From Neoechinorhynchus agilis (Eukaryota; Acanthocephala), in assembly GCA_051530055.1 (NCBI GenBank), contig CM121342.1, positions 3,844,001 through 3,908,000 of the forward strand: a stretch of 64,000 nt of DNA. The letters are read 5' to 3'. The notes under the pieces are model-generated. The model had not been told where the DNA came from. It made no database searches and saw nothing but the letters and a program-made list of their open reading frames with translations. This document shows, one piece after another, positions 55,050-64,000 of this stretch. The position numbers and the translations under genes were made by a program. The stretch's first letter is position 1; every line of letters starts with the position of its first letter.

Positions 55050-56735
55050 TCTCCCCCCGTTTTCCCGAAATCCAAAATTCCCTTCCCCACCGTTTTCTAC
55101 TCCAATACTCGTAGCTTCCTTCCCTAAACTAGATGAAATTTCACTCATTTCATCTACCTCAAAAGCCTACGTAGTCATCTTAACAGAAACGTGGCTTACC
55201 CCCTTTAACAGCGATTCAGCCCTCCTTCCCGGGTACACTTCCTTCCATACATACCGCGAGTACCGTCCAGGAGGGGATCTCAATTTACGTACGGAAATCG
55301 CTACCTTACTCTTTATCTCTCACAGGCTCTCTTCTAAACCCCGATTTAGAATTCATTGCAGTCCATTTCATAGCTCCTCTGAGTAACGGCCTTAGAGAAT
55401 TCACCATTGCTGGCGTCTATCGCTCTCCGGCCTCTCGACCTGAGTCCTCCCTACTCCAAATCGACTCTATGATGGAGCTCATAAACTCCACAAATTCGCA
55501 CCATTTCTTAATTGAAGGGGAATTCAATAATCTATTTCCTCTTCTACCCTTCTCTGAATTGCGTCAACTTATTGACTTCCCAACTCGTCTTGATGCTCAC
55601 CTCGATAAAGTGTTCACAAATATCGACGCCTACTCATCCACCCTTCCTTGGCCATGTCCTCCCTAACATCAATCATAGAAAATTCCCTGGCTTCGGCAAT
55701 TCCCAAGAAATTCATTAGGATCTCCACTCACGACCCTCCATGGATAACCCCCATTCTGAAACTTCTACAAAGGCGAGCCCATCGCAATAACTCCCCAGAC
55801 TCTCCCCGTTTACAAAATCACTTACTAACAAAATACTTATCGCCCAGAAAAACTTCCTTTCCTATAAAATTTTATCAGGTGGCAACTCAACATGGTGGCG
55901 GGTCGTCAAGGACTCTCTTGGTCTACGCCACCCGGATCCCTTCCCTAATTTGACTTCCACTGAATTAAAGCTGATTCTAGGTTCCATTAATCAGAACCTC
56001 TGCCCTCACTTAATTTACAATCACTGCTCAACATCAGTCTCCACCCCGCCGATATTCCCCTTAGTTTCATCATATGAAATACTAAAGTATCTCATGAAAT
56101 TACCCAAAAATTCGTCCTCTCAATCCGAAATCCTAAACTGGGCTCTTCGCTGCATCATTCCCGAACTTCTCGACCCTCTTAACACCATTATAAACCTCAG
56201 CTTTTTATATGGCATCTGCCCCTCTTGCCTGAAAACTGCCAAAGTTATACTCGTTCCAAAAAAAGGGCATCCTATTTCGGCCAAAGCATTCCGTCCAATT
56301 TCCATTTTACCCGCTCTTCCAAAAATAATCGAAAAATGTTTCAAATCTCGCCTTCTTTCACTTCACGAAAAGTTATCGCCCAATACAATTTGGCTTTCGA
56401 CCCAGATTTTCTGCAACCGATGCCCTACTTTGCATTTATGACACGCTTCTACGTAACGTCGGCAATAATTCCCTCCCGTGTCACCCGTCTCATTCAACTT
56501 TATTTATCCAAAGCTTTCGACTCGGTGGACCATTCATTCCTTCTCCGGGTCTGCTCCGATTTTGGTCTCAACTTGTGGAAGATTCGCTGGCTCGAATCTT
56601 ATCTTTACAATCGCAAACAATACATTCACTGCCGTTCTACCTCCTCGATCAGCCTATTCCCCACCAATGGCGTACCTCAAGGTGCTGTGCTGTCACCACT
56701 TCTCTTTAATATTTTTCTCGTCCAAAAGTTGACAC
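55050..56735 (+). mobile_element. LINE fragment with AP endonuclease and RT (CR1/L2/Jockey-like)
   Basis: Pieces in changing frames read: endonuclease start (YSNTRS), LTETWLT, LLPGYTSFHTYREYRPGG, AGVYRSPAS, and LIDFPTRLDAHLDKVFTNID. The RT pieces are AFRPISILPALPKIIEKCFK, SKAFDSVDHSFLLRV and NGVPQGAVLSPLLFNIF. The order is that of an APE-type LINE. It is cut at both ends, ends abruptly before the FADD-type catalytic motif at about 56735, and has several frame changes and stops, so it is dead. It is much more C-rich than local DNA. Confidence 0.85.
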
Positions 56736-57030
56736 CTAACCGTCCAAAAGCAACTTGACCGTCCAAATTTAAATAAACCGACCCAAAGTAACAACCTAAC
56801 CGTCCAAAAGTAGAAACTTAACCGCCTAAAAGCAACTTGACCGTCCAAATTTAAATAAACCGAACCAAAGTAACAACTTAACCGCCCAAAAGTAGAAACT
56901 TAACCGTCTAAAAGCGACGTGACCTTCCAAATTTAAATAAACCGACCCAAAGTAACAACCTAACCGTCCAAAAGTAGAAACTTAACCGTCCAAAAGCAAC
57001 TTGACTGTCCAAATTGAAATAAACCGACCC
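56735..57030. repeat. Minisatellite (CCGTCCAAAAG units)
   Basis: Short alternating units of the type AACCGTCCAAAAGTAGAAAC and GACCGTCCAAATTTAAATAA over about 290 bases, with C/T variants. It begins exactly where the LINE RT reading ends. Confidence 0.85.
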
Positions 57031-57208
57031 AAGAAGTATCCACAGATCGCAGTCAATCGACCATTGACCACTGAAAATTATCCGATCGCTTCGTCTGGTG
57101 AATCAGTACCTGGAATGGAATCGCGAATTAAAGTAGGATCTTTGCTAGGAGCCGAAGCAATCGAGATAAAAGCTCAACTGGCGATTCTATATCTTTGGCC
57201 AAAAAGTA

Positions 57209-57802
57209 ATGAGTTCGGCGTCTCCAAGTGCAGCATTGATAAACTCTCCGCCGTACGATTTCGGTACAAATCCATGTGGAAATAACTGGTGGAATCAAAA
57301 TTATCAATCAAGGTGGAATAAAAGTTACAAGGGATATGAAACACAAACATTGCCATCTCAGGAAGGGTTGAGCATTACTGGGATTCCTGCTCAGCCGAAG
57401 ACTGAAGGAATGGAGCATAAATCGATATTCAAAGGTGCCGATGTGAAACCAAAGGTTTTATTTGACGACCACAGAACGACGAATTCAAGTTTCGATATCG
57501 AGTCAATTAAAACGACCGCGCTAGAGCTTACAGAAATAACAGCTACCGAATCTTTAAGAACGACCGATGTACCAATCGAGAAAATGGAAATTACGACTGA
57601 AGCTTCCAAGACGCCAACAGCCTTGGCACCTTGCCTTATTGCTCAAAATGGTTCAGTATCACGGAACTGGCATTGGTGCTTCTCCTTAGAGCTTATTTGC
57701 GTTCTTTGGTTCTTCTTTCAAATTTGTTTGGTTGGCAAACATTCGGTGAGGGTAATTCTGTTAGCTTTCATATTCATCTCGTTTCTTCACCATGGAACTT
57801 AA
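57209..57802 (+). CDS. Hypothetical protein (possible exon)
   Basis: A 197-codon frame starting ATGAGTTCGGCG. Residues 15-60 are rich in N, W, Y and Q (NNWWNQNYQSRWNKSYKGYE), then comes an acidic T/E-rich section (about 100-140), then hydrophobic residues from about 155 (LELICVLWFFFQICLVG). Composition up to residue 140 is protein-like. The hydrophobic end may be intron read-through. A second frame just upstream (57080-57200, GESVPGMESRIKVGSLLGAE) may be an earlier exon. I recognise no family. Confidence 0.4.
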   Translation: MSSASPSAALINSPPYDFGTNPCGNNWWNQNYQSRWNKSYKGYETQTLPSQEGLSITGIPAQPKTEGMEHKSIFKGADVKPKVLFDDHRTTNSSFDIESIKTTALELTEITATESLRTTDVPIEKMEITTEASKTPTALAPCLIAQNGSVSRNWHWCFSLELICVLWFFFQICLVGKHSVRVILLAFIFISFLHHGT

Positions 57803-59230
57803 TGATTCAGCTTTCTTCGTGTAGATACAAAAATCTAGTCCTTCGAACGGAGCTCCTTTTATGGGATTTAATAAAACTCCTTCACAATTTCCACCATAAA
57901 CAAACATAACGATAATAAACCGCAAGCAATAAATTATTTGTCTAGTTCAAAAGATTTCACTATTAATTTTGGACGAAGAATATTGCACTGTTGTTCTATT
58001 TTATTTGCTGGTGGAAATGAGAAGAAAAAGTCCATAATACCCGAAACGTCGAATTTGGCATAGCGGTCCGTATTTACGCTTAACTTATTCAGCATTAAAA
58101 AATAAAACATCGATTCTCGCTTTGAAATTAGCCAAATGCGATGCGCCTGAATGTTACGCAAAGAACATAATTATTTTAAGGTTTGAACTGGCAAAAAAAT
58201 TGAAAACGAAAACGTAAACGCTTATTTCTTGATTATTAGAATCTAAAAACGATTCCGAAGTTCTTCAAAAACGCATACGACGACTAACAATAAGTTTAGA
58301 AAATAAAAAAAAGGATAATGCGTCCAAAATTCATATTTTTGAGAAGAAAGCAAGCGCAGAAAGTTTGAAAAGTTCACTAACAGTTAGTTTTCGACAACGA
58401 TGTAAAGTCCGATAATGACAAAAAAACAATTGTTTTTTAGAGAACCTTGATTAAAATTGAATGATATTAATCAAGTACGATTCAGCATTAAGGAAATTTA
58501 ACAATAAGTTTTACAATAATAAAGGACAAAACGTGCAATCACCACCGTCCGCAAAATTGCAACTTCTCTCCGTACTCGGCTGTCGCTATCACGCTAGCAG
58601 CATTGCCTCGTTATGTTAAGGAAATTTATACAGTTAAATATATCACCACTTTTCGTCGACATATCTTATTTCTTTAAAAAATACGGTCGATAGATTTAAG
58701 GAGAATTTTCTACAAAGTCAAAAAATGACCGAAGTCTTCTTCTTAGCAATGGACGGTAATGTGATCTTCTAATGATCGATCTTACAGCCTGATGCGAAAT
58801 TTATGGACAATGGATGAAAGTGAAAACCATTAGACCGTATTAGAATTCAACAAATATTTGATCATAACGCTCTCATCCGTAGTTATTACATTTATTTCCC
58901 TGTAAATAACGGGACTTTGAATCAAAATTCATTCGCGACTATGAAACTTTCAATAAAAAATAACAGATTTACCAGTCTTTTTTGCCGTAACATCAGCCAA
59001 AGAATAAAATAAACGTAATGATTGCTTTAACTGTACTGCTGAACATCTCTATTGACAATAAAATAATTAGCAGCACGCAAGTTTCTTGATTATACAAATA
59101 GAAATGTAGATAAAAGCGAAGCAAACCGCTCGTGCGCTCATTGGTTGATTTTATCAGCTTTTAATAACGAAATACAACAAACGCCCCTTTAGCATTTGAT
59201 CTGCATCGCTCTTTTCACAGCAGATAAATA
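57803..59230. other. Gene-free AT-rich stretch
   Basis: No credible coding sequence, RNA or array was seen on either strand. Confidence 0.4.
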
Positions 59231-59887
59231 CTCAACGCAGCTTCTATCGAGAGAGTTTTCAATAAGTTACTGCTATAACTCGAAAACGAACTTCTGAAAT
59301 CTCTTGATAAAAATTATTATATCTACAACATCAAATTACTTCAACTACTCAGGAAACTATTTAAATTTTATACAATATCAAGGGAACATTCAACTATTTA
59401 AAATTACCTGAAATACTTAAAACGTAAGTAATATTATCGACATACAGGAAAACGATTTTGATAAAACGAGCACGACAAAAATTATTTCAAGTGCTAAAAT
59501 TTCCGCATTTTATCTTTTTACCTTAATCGCGTTTTTGGTAGTGCCCTGAAGGGTGGAATTTTTTCATGTATAGAAATTCGTTCTCTATAGAAAAAATTGA
59601 CATAAGTTCATCAAAAAGTCTATTTTAATTATTTAGAACTAAATCAATGACCGGAAGTTGGTCTTATAAACAATAAAACTTGAACGAAACTCCTGCTTTT
59701 TAAAATTTACTTTATTTAGCTTGATTAAGGTTTTAATTAGGTTTCCGTAATTAGCGCATTTTCTCACAAAGGCACTATAGAAAAAATTAATTAAGGGATA
59801 CAATCACTTAATTTCAATAATTTTTCTCGTCGCTGCTGAAAGAGTTTACTTATACAATAACCGGTTATTTAATAACATTCCATTTTT
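59231..59887 (+). promoter_or_regulatory. Probable 5'UTR exon and intron of the next gene
   Basis: AGATAAATACTC near 59223 resembles a TATA element. A donor AAAAC|GTAAGT at 59424 and the acceptor CATTTTTAG at 59889 would define a leader intron of about 465 nt, with the ATG one or two bases into the coding exon, the same layout as the GATA gene. Confidence 0.4.
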
Positions 59888-59890
59888 AGA

Positions 59891-61612
59891 ATGTCAAATA
59901 GATTACCTGAAGTAGTGTTCGATCCAGAAAGCGGCACATTTCACATCCCAAGTTACCAATTACCAGATGGTACGTGGACGCAGGAGCTCGTTGGTCAACC
60001 AGAAATCATTAATGAGAGCTCCGAGAAATCAACAAAAGGAAACGATTCGGATGGTGTAAGAATAAGTTCAGCTAACACAATAATTCCTTCCGACACGGAG
60101 AGAGAGCTGGGACTTTATTCTGACCGAAATCGCGATATTGAGCGAAATATAAATTGTCTAATTGATGGAAGTAATGATGTACAAGATACCAAGGAACACG
60201 AAAACGATAGTCCTGTAACTATGGCAGTTGATGTTTGTGTTGAGTGCAACGATGGGTCCGATGAGTCCGAATATTGCAGTGACTGCGAACGCAACAAAAA
60301 ATGCAACTTTCAAATCGATAATGCCCCGGATACACAGACTTCAAATGATAACAATAATATGGTTCATCGATCAAAATCTAATCAAATTGAAGACGAAATT
60401 CCGCCCAACCAGAAAACTAATATTTCTCATGAATTTGTTGGACACAGGCCGCCGCCGGCGCATTTTCGAGATCTGCAAAACCAACAAAGGAGGGATGCCA
60501 AAAATGAAACGGAACGATCAGATACTCCAAGAAGCAGAACAGTTAATCGACCGAACTCGAATCGCAATCAATTCTTTGCCGATCGATTGGGTGAGCGAGG
60601 TGAATCATCGGGACCAAGATTTCAGAACCAGAGACCGCATGATCAAGTTCATTCTAAAAATCAATACTCTAATCATCGACAAAACGATAATAATAGTCAT
60701 CAGCAAGATTGTAGATTAAATTATAACCCAAGGGATAATGGGGAACGAAGGTCACGTTGGCAGGACTCTACAACGAGACAACAACATTATAACCAGAGGC
60801 AGTTCCCGATGAACCGGCAGCATTCAAATCGCGACGATCGAATGTACGAGCGAGATTATCGAGCACGGAATTACCTGGAAGGCCGACAAGAAGTTTACTA
60901 CAATCGCAACACTGAACCGAGCCGAAACGAATGCGACGAAAAATCCAATTCTCGAATTGATAATGCTGTTGATACACAGAATTTAAATGATGACAAAAAT
61001 ACGGCTCATCGATCAAAATCGAACCAAAATGAACAGCGAATTCCGGCTAACCAGCAAACCGATGTTTCTCATGAATCTGCTGAACACAGTCCACCGTCGG
61101 CGCATTGTCGAGATTCACAAAGCCAACAAAGGAGGGATGTCCAAAATGAGACGGAACGATTAGATACTCCAAGAAGCAGAACAGTTCAGCCACCGAACTC
61201 TAATCGCAATCAATTCATTGCCGATCGATTTGGCGAGCGAGATGAATCCTCACGACCGAGATTTCAAACCCAAAGACCGCTGGATCAAGTTCGTTCTAGA
61301 AATCAATACTCTAATCATCGACAAAACGATAATAATAGACATCGGCAAGATGGTAGATTAAATTTCAACTCTAGGGATAATGGCGAACGAAGGTCACGTT
61401 GGCAGGACTCTACAACGAGACAACAACATTATAACACGAGGCAGTTCCCGATGAACCGGCAGCATTCAAATCGCGACGATCGAATGTACGAGCGAGATTA
61501 TCGAGTACGGAATTACCAGGAAGGCCGACAAGACGTTTACTACAATCGCGACACGGAACAGAGCCGAAATAGAAACTTCAGTAAATCACGGAGCTTTTAC
61601 AGTAGAAGATAA
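59891..61612 (+). CDS. Disordered protein with PYM-like N-terminus and duplicated R/N/Q-rich tail
   Basis: A single frame of 573 residues. The start, ESGTFHIPSYQLPDGTW (14-30), resembles the Mago-Y14-binding N-terminus of PYM/WIBG (G-x-[FY]-I-[PA]-x-x-x-R-P-D-G-T-W), but the RP and WRK arginines are replaced (LPDGTWTQ). A Cys-rich patch (VCVECNDGSDESEYCSDCER, about 113-132) follows. Residues from about 140 on are disordered and rich in R, N, Q, D and S. They contain a direct duplication: blocks of about 210 residues starting IDNAPDTQ and IDNAVDTQ, each ending in NRQHSNRDDRMYERDYR. The tail resembles RNA-binding or condensate-forming proteins. Function is a guess: RNA metabolism, perhaps linked to exon-junction complexes. 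Confidence 0.7.
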   Translation: MSNRLPEVVFDPESGTFHIPSYQLPDGTWTQELVGQPEIINESSEKSTKGNDSDGVRISSANTIIPSDTERELGLYSDRNRDIERNINCLIDGSNDVQDTKEHENDSPVTMAVDVCVECNDGSDESEYCSDCERNKKCNFQIDNAPDTQTSNDNNNMVHRSKSNQIEDEIPPNQKTNISHEFVGHRPPPAHFRDLQNQQRRDAKNETERSDTPRSRTVNRPNSNRNQFFADRLGERGESSGPRFQNQRPHDQVHSKNQYSNHRQNDNNSHQQDCRLNYNPRDNGERRSRWQDSTTRQQHYNQRQFPMNRQHSNRDDRMYERDYRARNYLEGRQEVYYNRNTEPSRNECDEKSNSRIDNAVDTQNLNDDKNTAHRSKSNQNEQRIPANQQTDVSHESAEHSPPSAHCRDSQSQQRRDVQNETERLDTPRSRTVQPPNSNRNQFIADRFGERDESSRPRFQTQRPLDQVRSRNQYSNHRQNDNNRHRQDGRLNFNSRDNGERRSRWQDSTTRQQHYNTRQFPMNRQHSNRDDRMYERDYRVRNYQEGRQDVYYNRDTEQSRNRNFSKSRSFYSRR

Positions 61613-62259
61613 TGTTGAAAAGCCGACGATTATGGTCTTATTACAAAAACGTTATAAATGCTTTATTTGTGCTTTTGTTTTAAAAAAATTATAAAGTTTT
61701 ACTTATAATTCTATTGAAAGTGAAGTGGGCATTGGAACCGTGCCTCGATTTTCATTAAAATTCGGTAAGTAAAAGCAGACATCTTGGCATGTATTTACTT
61801 TGAACCAAGCTTATTTATGCAGCAAATATTAATATTTACGCTTAAGATAATGAAAGTCTAGAGTAAATCGACTTCATTTGTACGAAATTCATTACTTAAA
61901 GCTCATTTAGAGAATTTTCAGTGGTCGTTGATACTTCTAAATAATCGTTTAATACATCTCTCATGATCTCAATATTCTGAAGTTCCATTATCCACGGCAA
62001 TAAAAAATTCTAATCCATGCAGTTGACCAGTGTTATTTACTTGCGGACTGATTTAAAATGGCCGCAGAGCTAACGGATTTTTAAGTTTTTCAAATCTTTT
62101 TTAGTTCTATTTTTCGCGAAAAATCTTGATTTTTCGTAATCCTATGAATATGATCTTTTTTGTATTTGTTTGATAGTTAGGTCTAGCTGGTTAATTCGCT
62201 CTCAGAAAATAAAATTCAGGGTTTTAATCAACTAACCGAAGGAAAAAATGTGAGAGCTC
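61613..62259. other. Gene-free AT-rich stretch
   Basis: 3' flank of the preceding gene. Nothing was recognised. Confidence 0.4.
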
Positions 62260-62795
62260 GAATGGTGGCGGGCTCAAATATCCAGCTATTTCATCGGGCC
62301 GTAGCAGTACCTTTTGACATTGTATCGCGGAACATATTTGAGCAGTTGCTTTTCGATTTAAAGAATCCATCGACGCAGAAAAACTCGTAATTTGGTTTGG
62401 AATTTACTTGAAACATAAATTTAAAAAAGAATTGCTGGCACTGATTCCAACGCAAAATTTAACAAACGGCAACGATACATAAAAGACACTGAAGGAATTT
62501 TTATCAAGCAATGATAACTATATGAGAAAGTTCTTATCGATCAATAATGTTTGGACGGAGAAAAGGCCAGATTGTGTTTTCCGAGCTTATCATTGTATTA
62601 TTCACCAGCAAACTTTGTATTAAAAACTTAAAGATGATAACCTGCAAAATATTATGTCTATTGTTGTTAAAATTGTAAACTTTATGCAAATCATTTAAAT
62701 CACAAGCAGTTTTGAGACGTTGCTACAAGAATACGATAGCAATTATAGTGATTTTGTTCTGCGTGCCAAGTTCGCAAGCTGAGGAAAGACTAACA
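62260..62795 (+). mobile_element. hAT-like transposase fossil
   Basis: Interrupted frames read RNIFEQLLFDLKNPSTQKN, KKELLALIPTQNLTNGNDT, then RPDCVFRAYHCIIHQQTLCI, NIMSIVVKIVNF, and FETLLQEYDSNYSDFVLRAK. These match the order of hAT-type transposases and their relatives (ZBED5/GTF2IRD2-like: CIIHQ...LC, VVK.VN.I, F..LL.E.D..Y.D...). Several in-frame stops make it a fossil. The ends were not identified. Confidence 0.65.
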
Positions 62796-62919
62796 TCAAG
62801 TTGAAAAAGCGAGTGTTTTTGACGGACGAACTGATTTTATTGATTTCTTTAGAATTGTTCGCATGGCCGCCAGAGCCAACGGATTTTTTAAGTTTTTCAA
62901 ATCTGTTTTAAGATTTGAT

Positions 62920-63030
62920 TGTTCATGGCGGAAAATGTTAAGATTTTTTTAGCCGCGAATAAAACACTTAACCAACCTTGATAAAGGCACGATATTGCTC
63001 TCTTTTATTTTTCCGCCATTTATAAACAGT
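62920..63030. repeat. Palindromic dispersed repeat
   Basis: ATGGCGGAAAATG at about 62928 faces CATTTATTTTTCCGCCAT-type sequence at about 63005-63015, around AACCTTGATAAAGGCACGAT. It belongs to the TGGCGKAAAA family seen at 8.7-10.4, 17.1-18.5 and 21.2-21.8 kb. Confidence 0.6.
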
Positions 63031-64000
63031 GATAACATGGTTATTAAAGTACTAGATTTCGGTTTGAAACAATTTGTACAAAAAAGATACAAGAGTATCA
63101 AAATCCAATTTTAATTCGTAAAATCATCTCTAGAGCTATTTAGCAAAGCTTAAATAAAATGTAAACTTTTGGAGCGAAAACTCTCACTGCAGAAAACAGC
63201 TTTCTAACTTTCACTTCTATCTCGAAACAATTTACAATGACTAACGAGGCGAGGTTATCTCGCGAAATATCTCAATTAAATAAAAACGTATGTTCTCCAA
63301 GTGTTTACAATGATTAACCCGAAGGATTTTCAATCGATGCTTAAATAAAATGTGTCTCTTAATGCCTGAGGTCGACAGCGTGAAAAGCGACCCTCCAGGA
63401 GTGCTCTTAAGAGCGCAATATGAAATGGGAGGATCAAGTAGTAAGTGTCTTGAACGTTTGATTTTTTTACCTTTTTTAATGTGTTCTTTAAGGAGGAGTT
63501 AAAGCAAAAATGCTGCTGTGTTTTTTTGATATTAAGATTTGTAAAAAATGTCGTGGATTTCATTGTCAGTCGAAGACCTTCTAGAAACCGAAGATTTGGT
63601 TAACTGGGCGATAAAGATTTTATGGAGTTTTATAATTAAGCTTAAGCCATTCACATGGCTCTGAATGTTTATCAAGAACTGTACAAAATAAGAAATGTCA
63701 TCAGCTATAATTATAAGATTAATGATATGGGAATCCTTTATCCGCTTGAAAATATAAATCATACTAGTTTAAAATAATGTATCGGAAAGCGGTGATCTAT
63801 GCGGGACACCGTACGTCAAGTAAAACTGGGAGCAAGTAGCATCAGCTTCATAATAAAAATACGTAAATGGCATCATGCCAAGAGAAATTTCCGATCGGTT
63901 CGGTTGTATGCCTAAAAAGGAAAATAAGCCGATTCCGCTCTCTCGACAACGTCTACTCTCTCAATGAATCAATGAACAGTGAGCGGCACTTGACTAACTA
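63031..64000. other. Gene-free stretch to window end
   Basis: AT-rich. Minus-strand ORFs near 63330-63760 have no protein-like character. No gene was called. Confidence 0.35.

Noticed and set aside
1-64000. LTR retroelements, Polintons or viral insertions
   Set aside because: No gag, protease, integrase, capsid or envelope motifs and no paired LTRs were seen. The reverse transcriptases present belong to non-LTR LINEs.

Overview
The window reads as the nuclear genome of an invertebrate animal. It has interrupted genes with metazoan orthologues: a CEBPZ/NOC1-type ribosome-assembly factor, a SNX1/2-type sorting nexin, PFKFB, a two-finger GATA factor, a cytosolic 5'-nucleotidase III, a GH31 glucosidase with a trefoil domain, and a lamin-length intermediate filament. 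It is AT-rich, and more than a third is tandem or dispersed repeat. I could not fix the phylum. No bacterial, organellar, CRISPR or LTR/viral feature was recognised.

Layout. 0.1-2 kb is a 314-bp satellite. 2.2-13.3 kb holds an NHL-like propeller gene, GH31, a small six-exon membrane protein that I assembled from splice signals, a LINE fossil inside an inverted-repeat element, and CEBPZ. 13.3-18.5 kb is satellites and an inverted duplication. 18.8-29.0 kb holds an OTU protease, the sorting nexin and PFKFB. 29-36 kb is mostly repeat. 36.1-40.4 kb has a secreted protein and the GATA factor. 42.9-48.4 kb has a partial unknown gene, a LINE fragment and the 5'-nucleotidase. 50.9-52.6 kb has an intermediate filament joined to a PHD finger. 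52.7-57 kb is a tRNA-like array, two LINE fragments and a minisatellite. 57-64 kb has a hypothet­ical ORF, a disordered PYM-like protein and a hAT fossil.

The main observation concerns introns. Most junctions are ordinary short GT-AG introns (many of 46-60 nt). Seven others, in GH31, CEBPZ (two), OTU, 5'-nucleotidase (two) and the filament gene, are best joined at non-GT-AG points. Each of these seven has ends that are inverted complements of each other, with a small direct repeat (often TA) at the junction. Joining at that repeat restores the reading frame and the expected orthologue spacing. The complementary ends differ from intron to intron. The candidates are nonconventional, structure-defined splicing of transposon-derived introns, or precise DNA excision as with ciliate IESs. 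Three of the seven also have in-frame GT-AG alternatives, so RNA data are needed.

Two proteins stand out. PFKFB keeps its kinase motifs but lacks the bisphosphatase RHG motif and other active-site residues. The filament protein has a lamin-sized rod but ends in a C4HC3 PHD finger.
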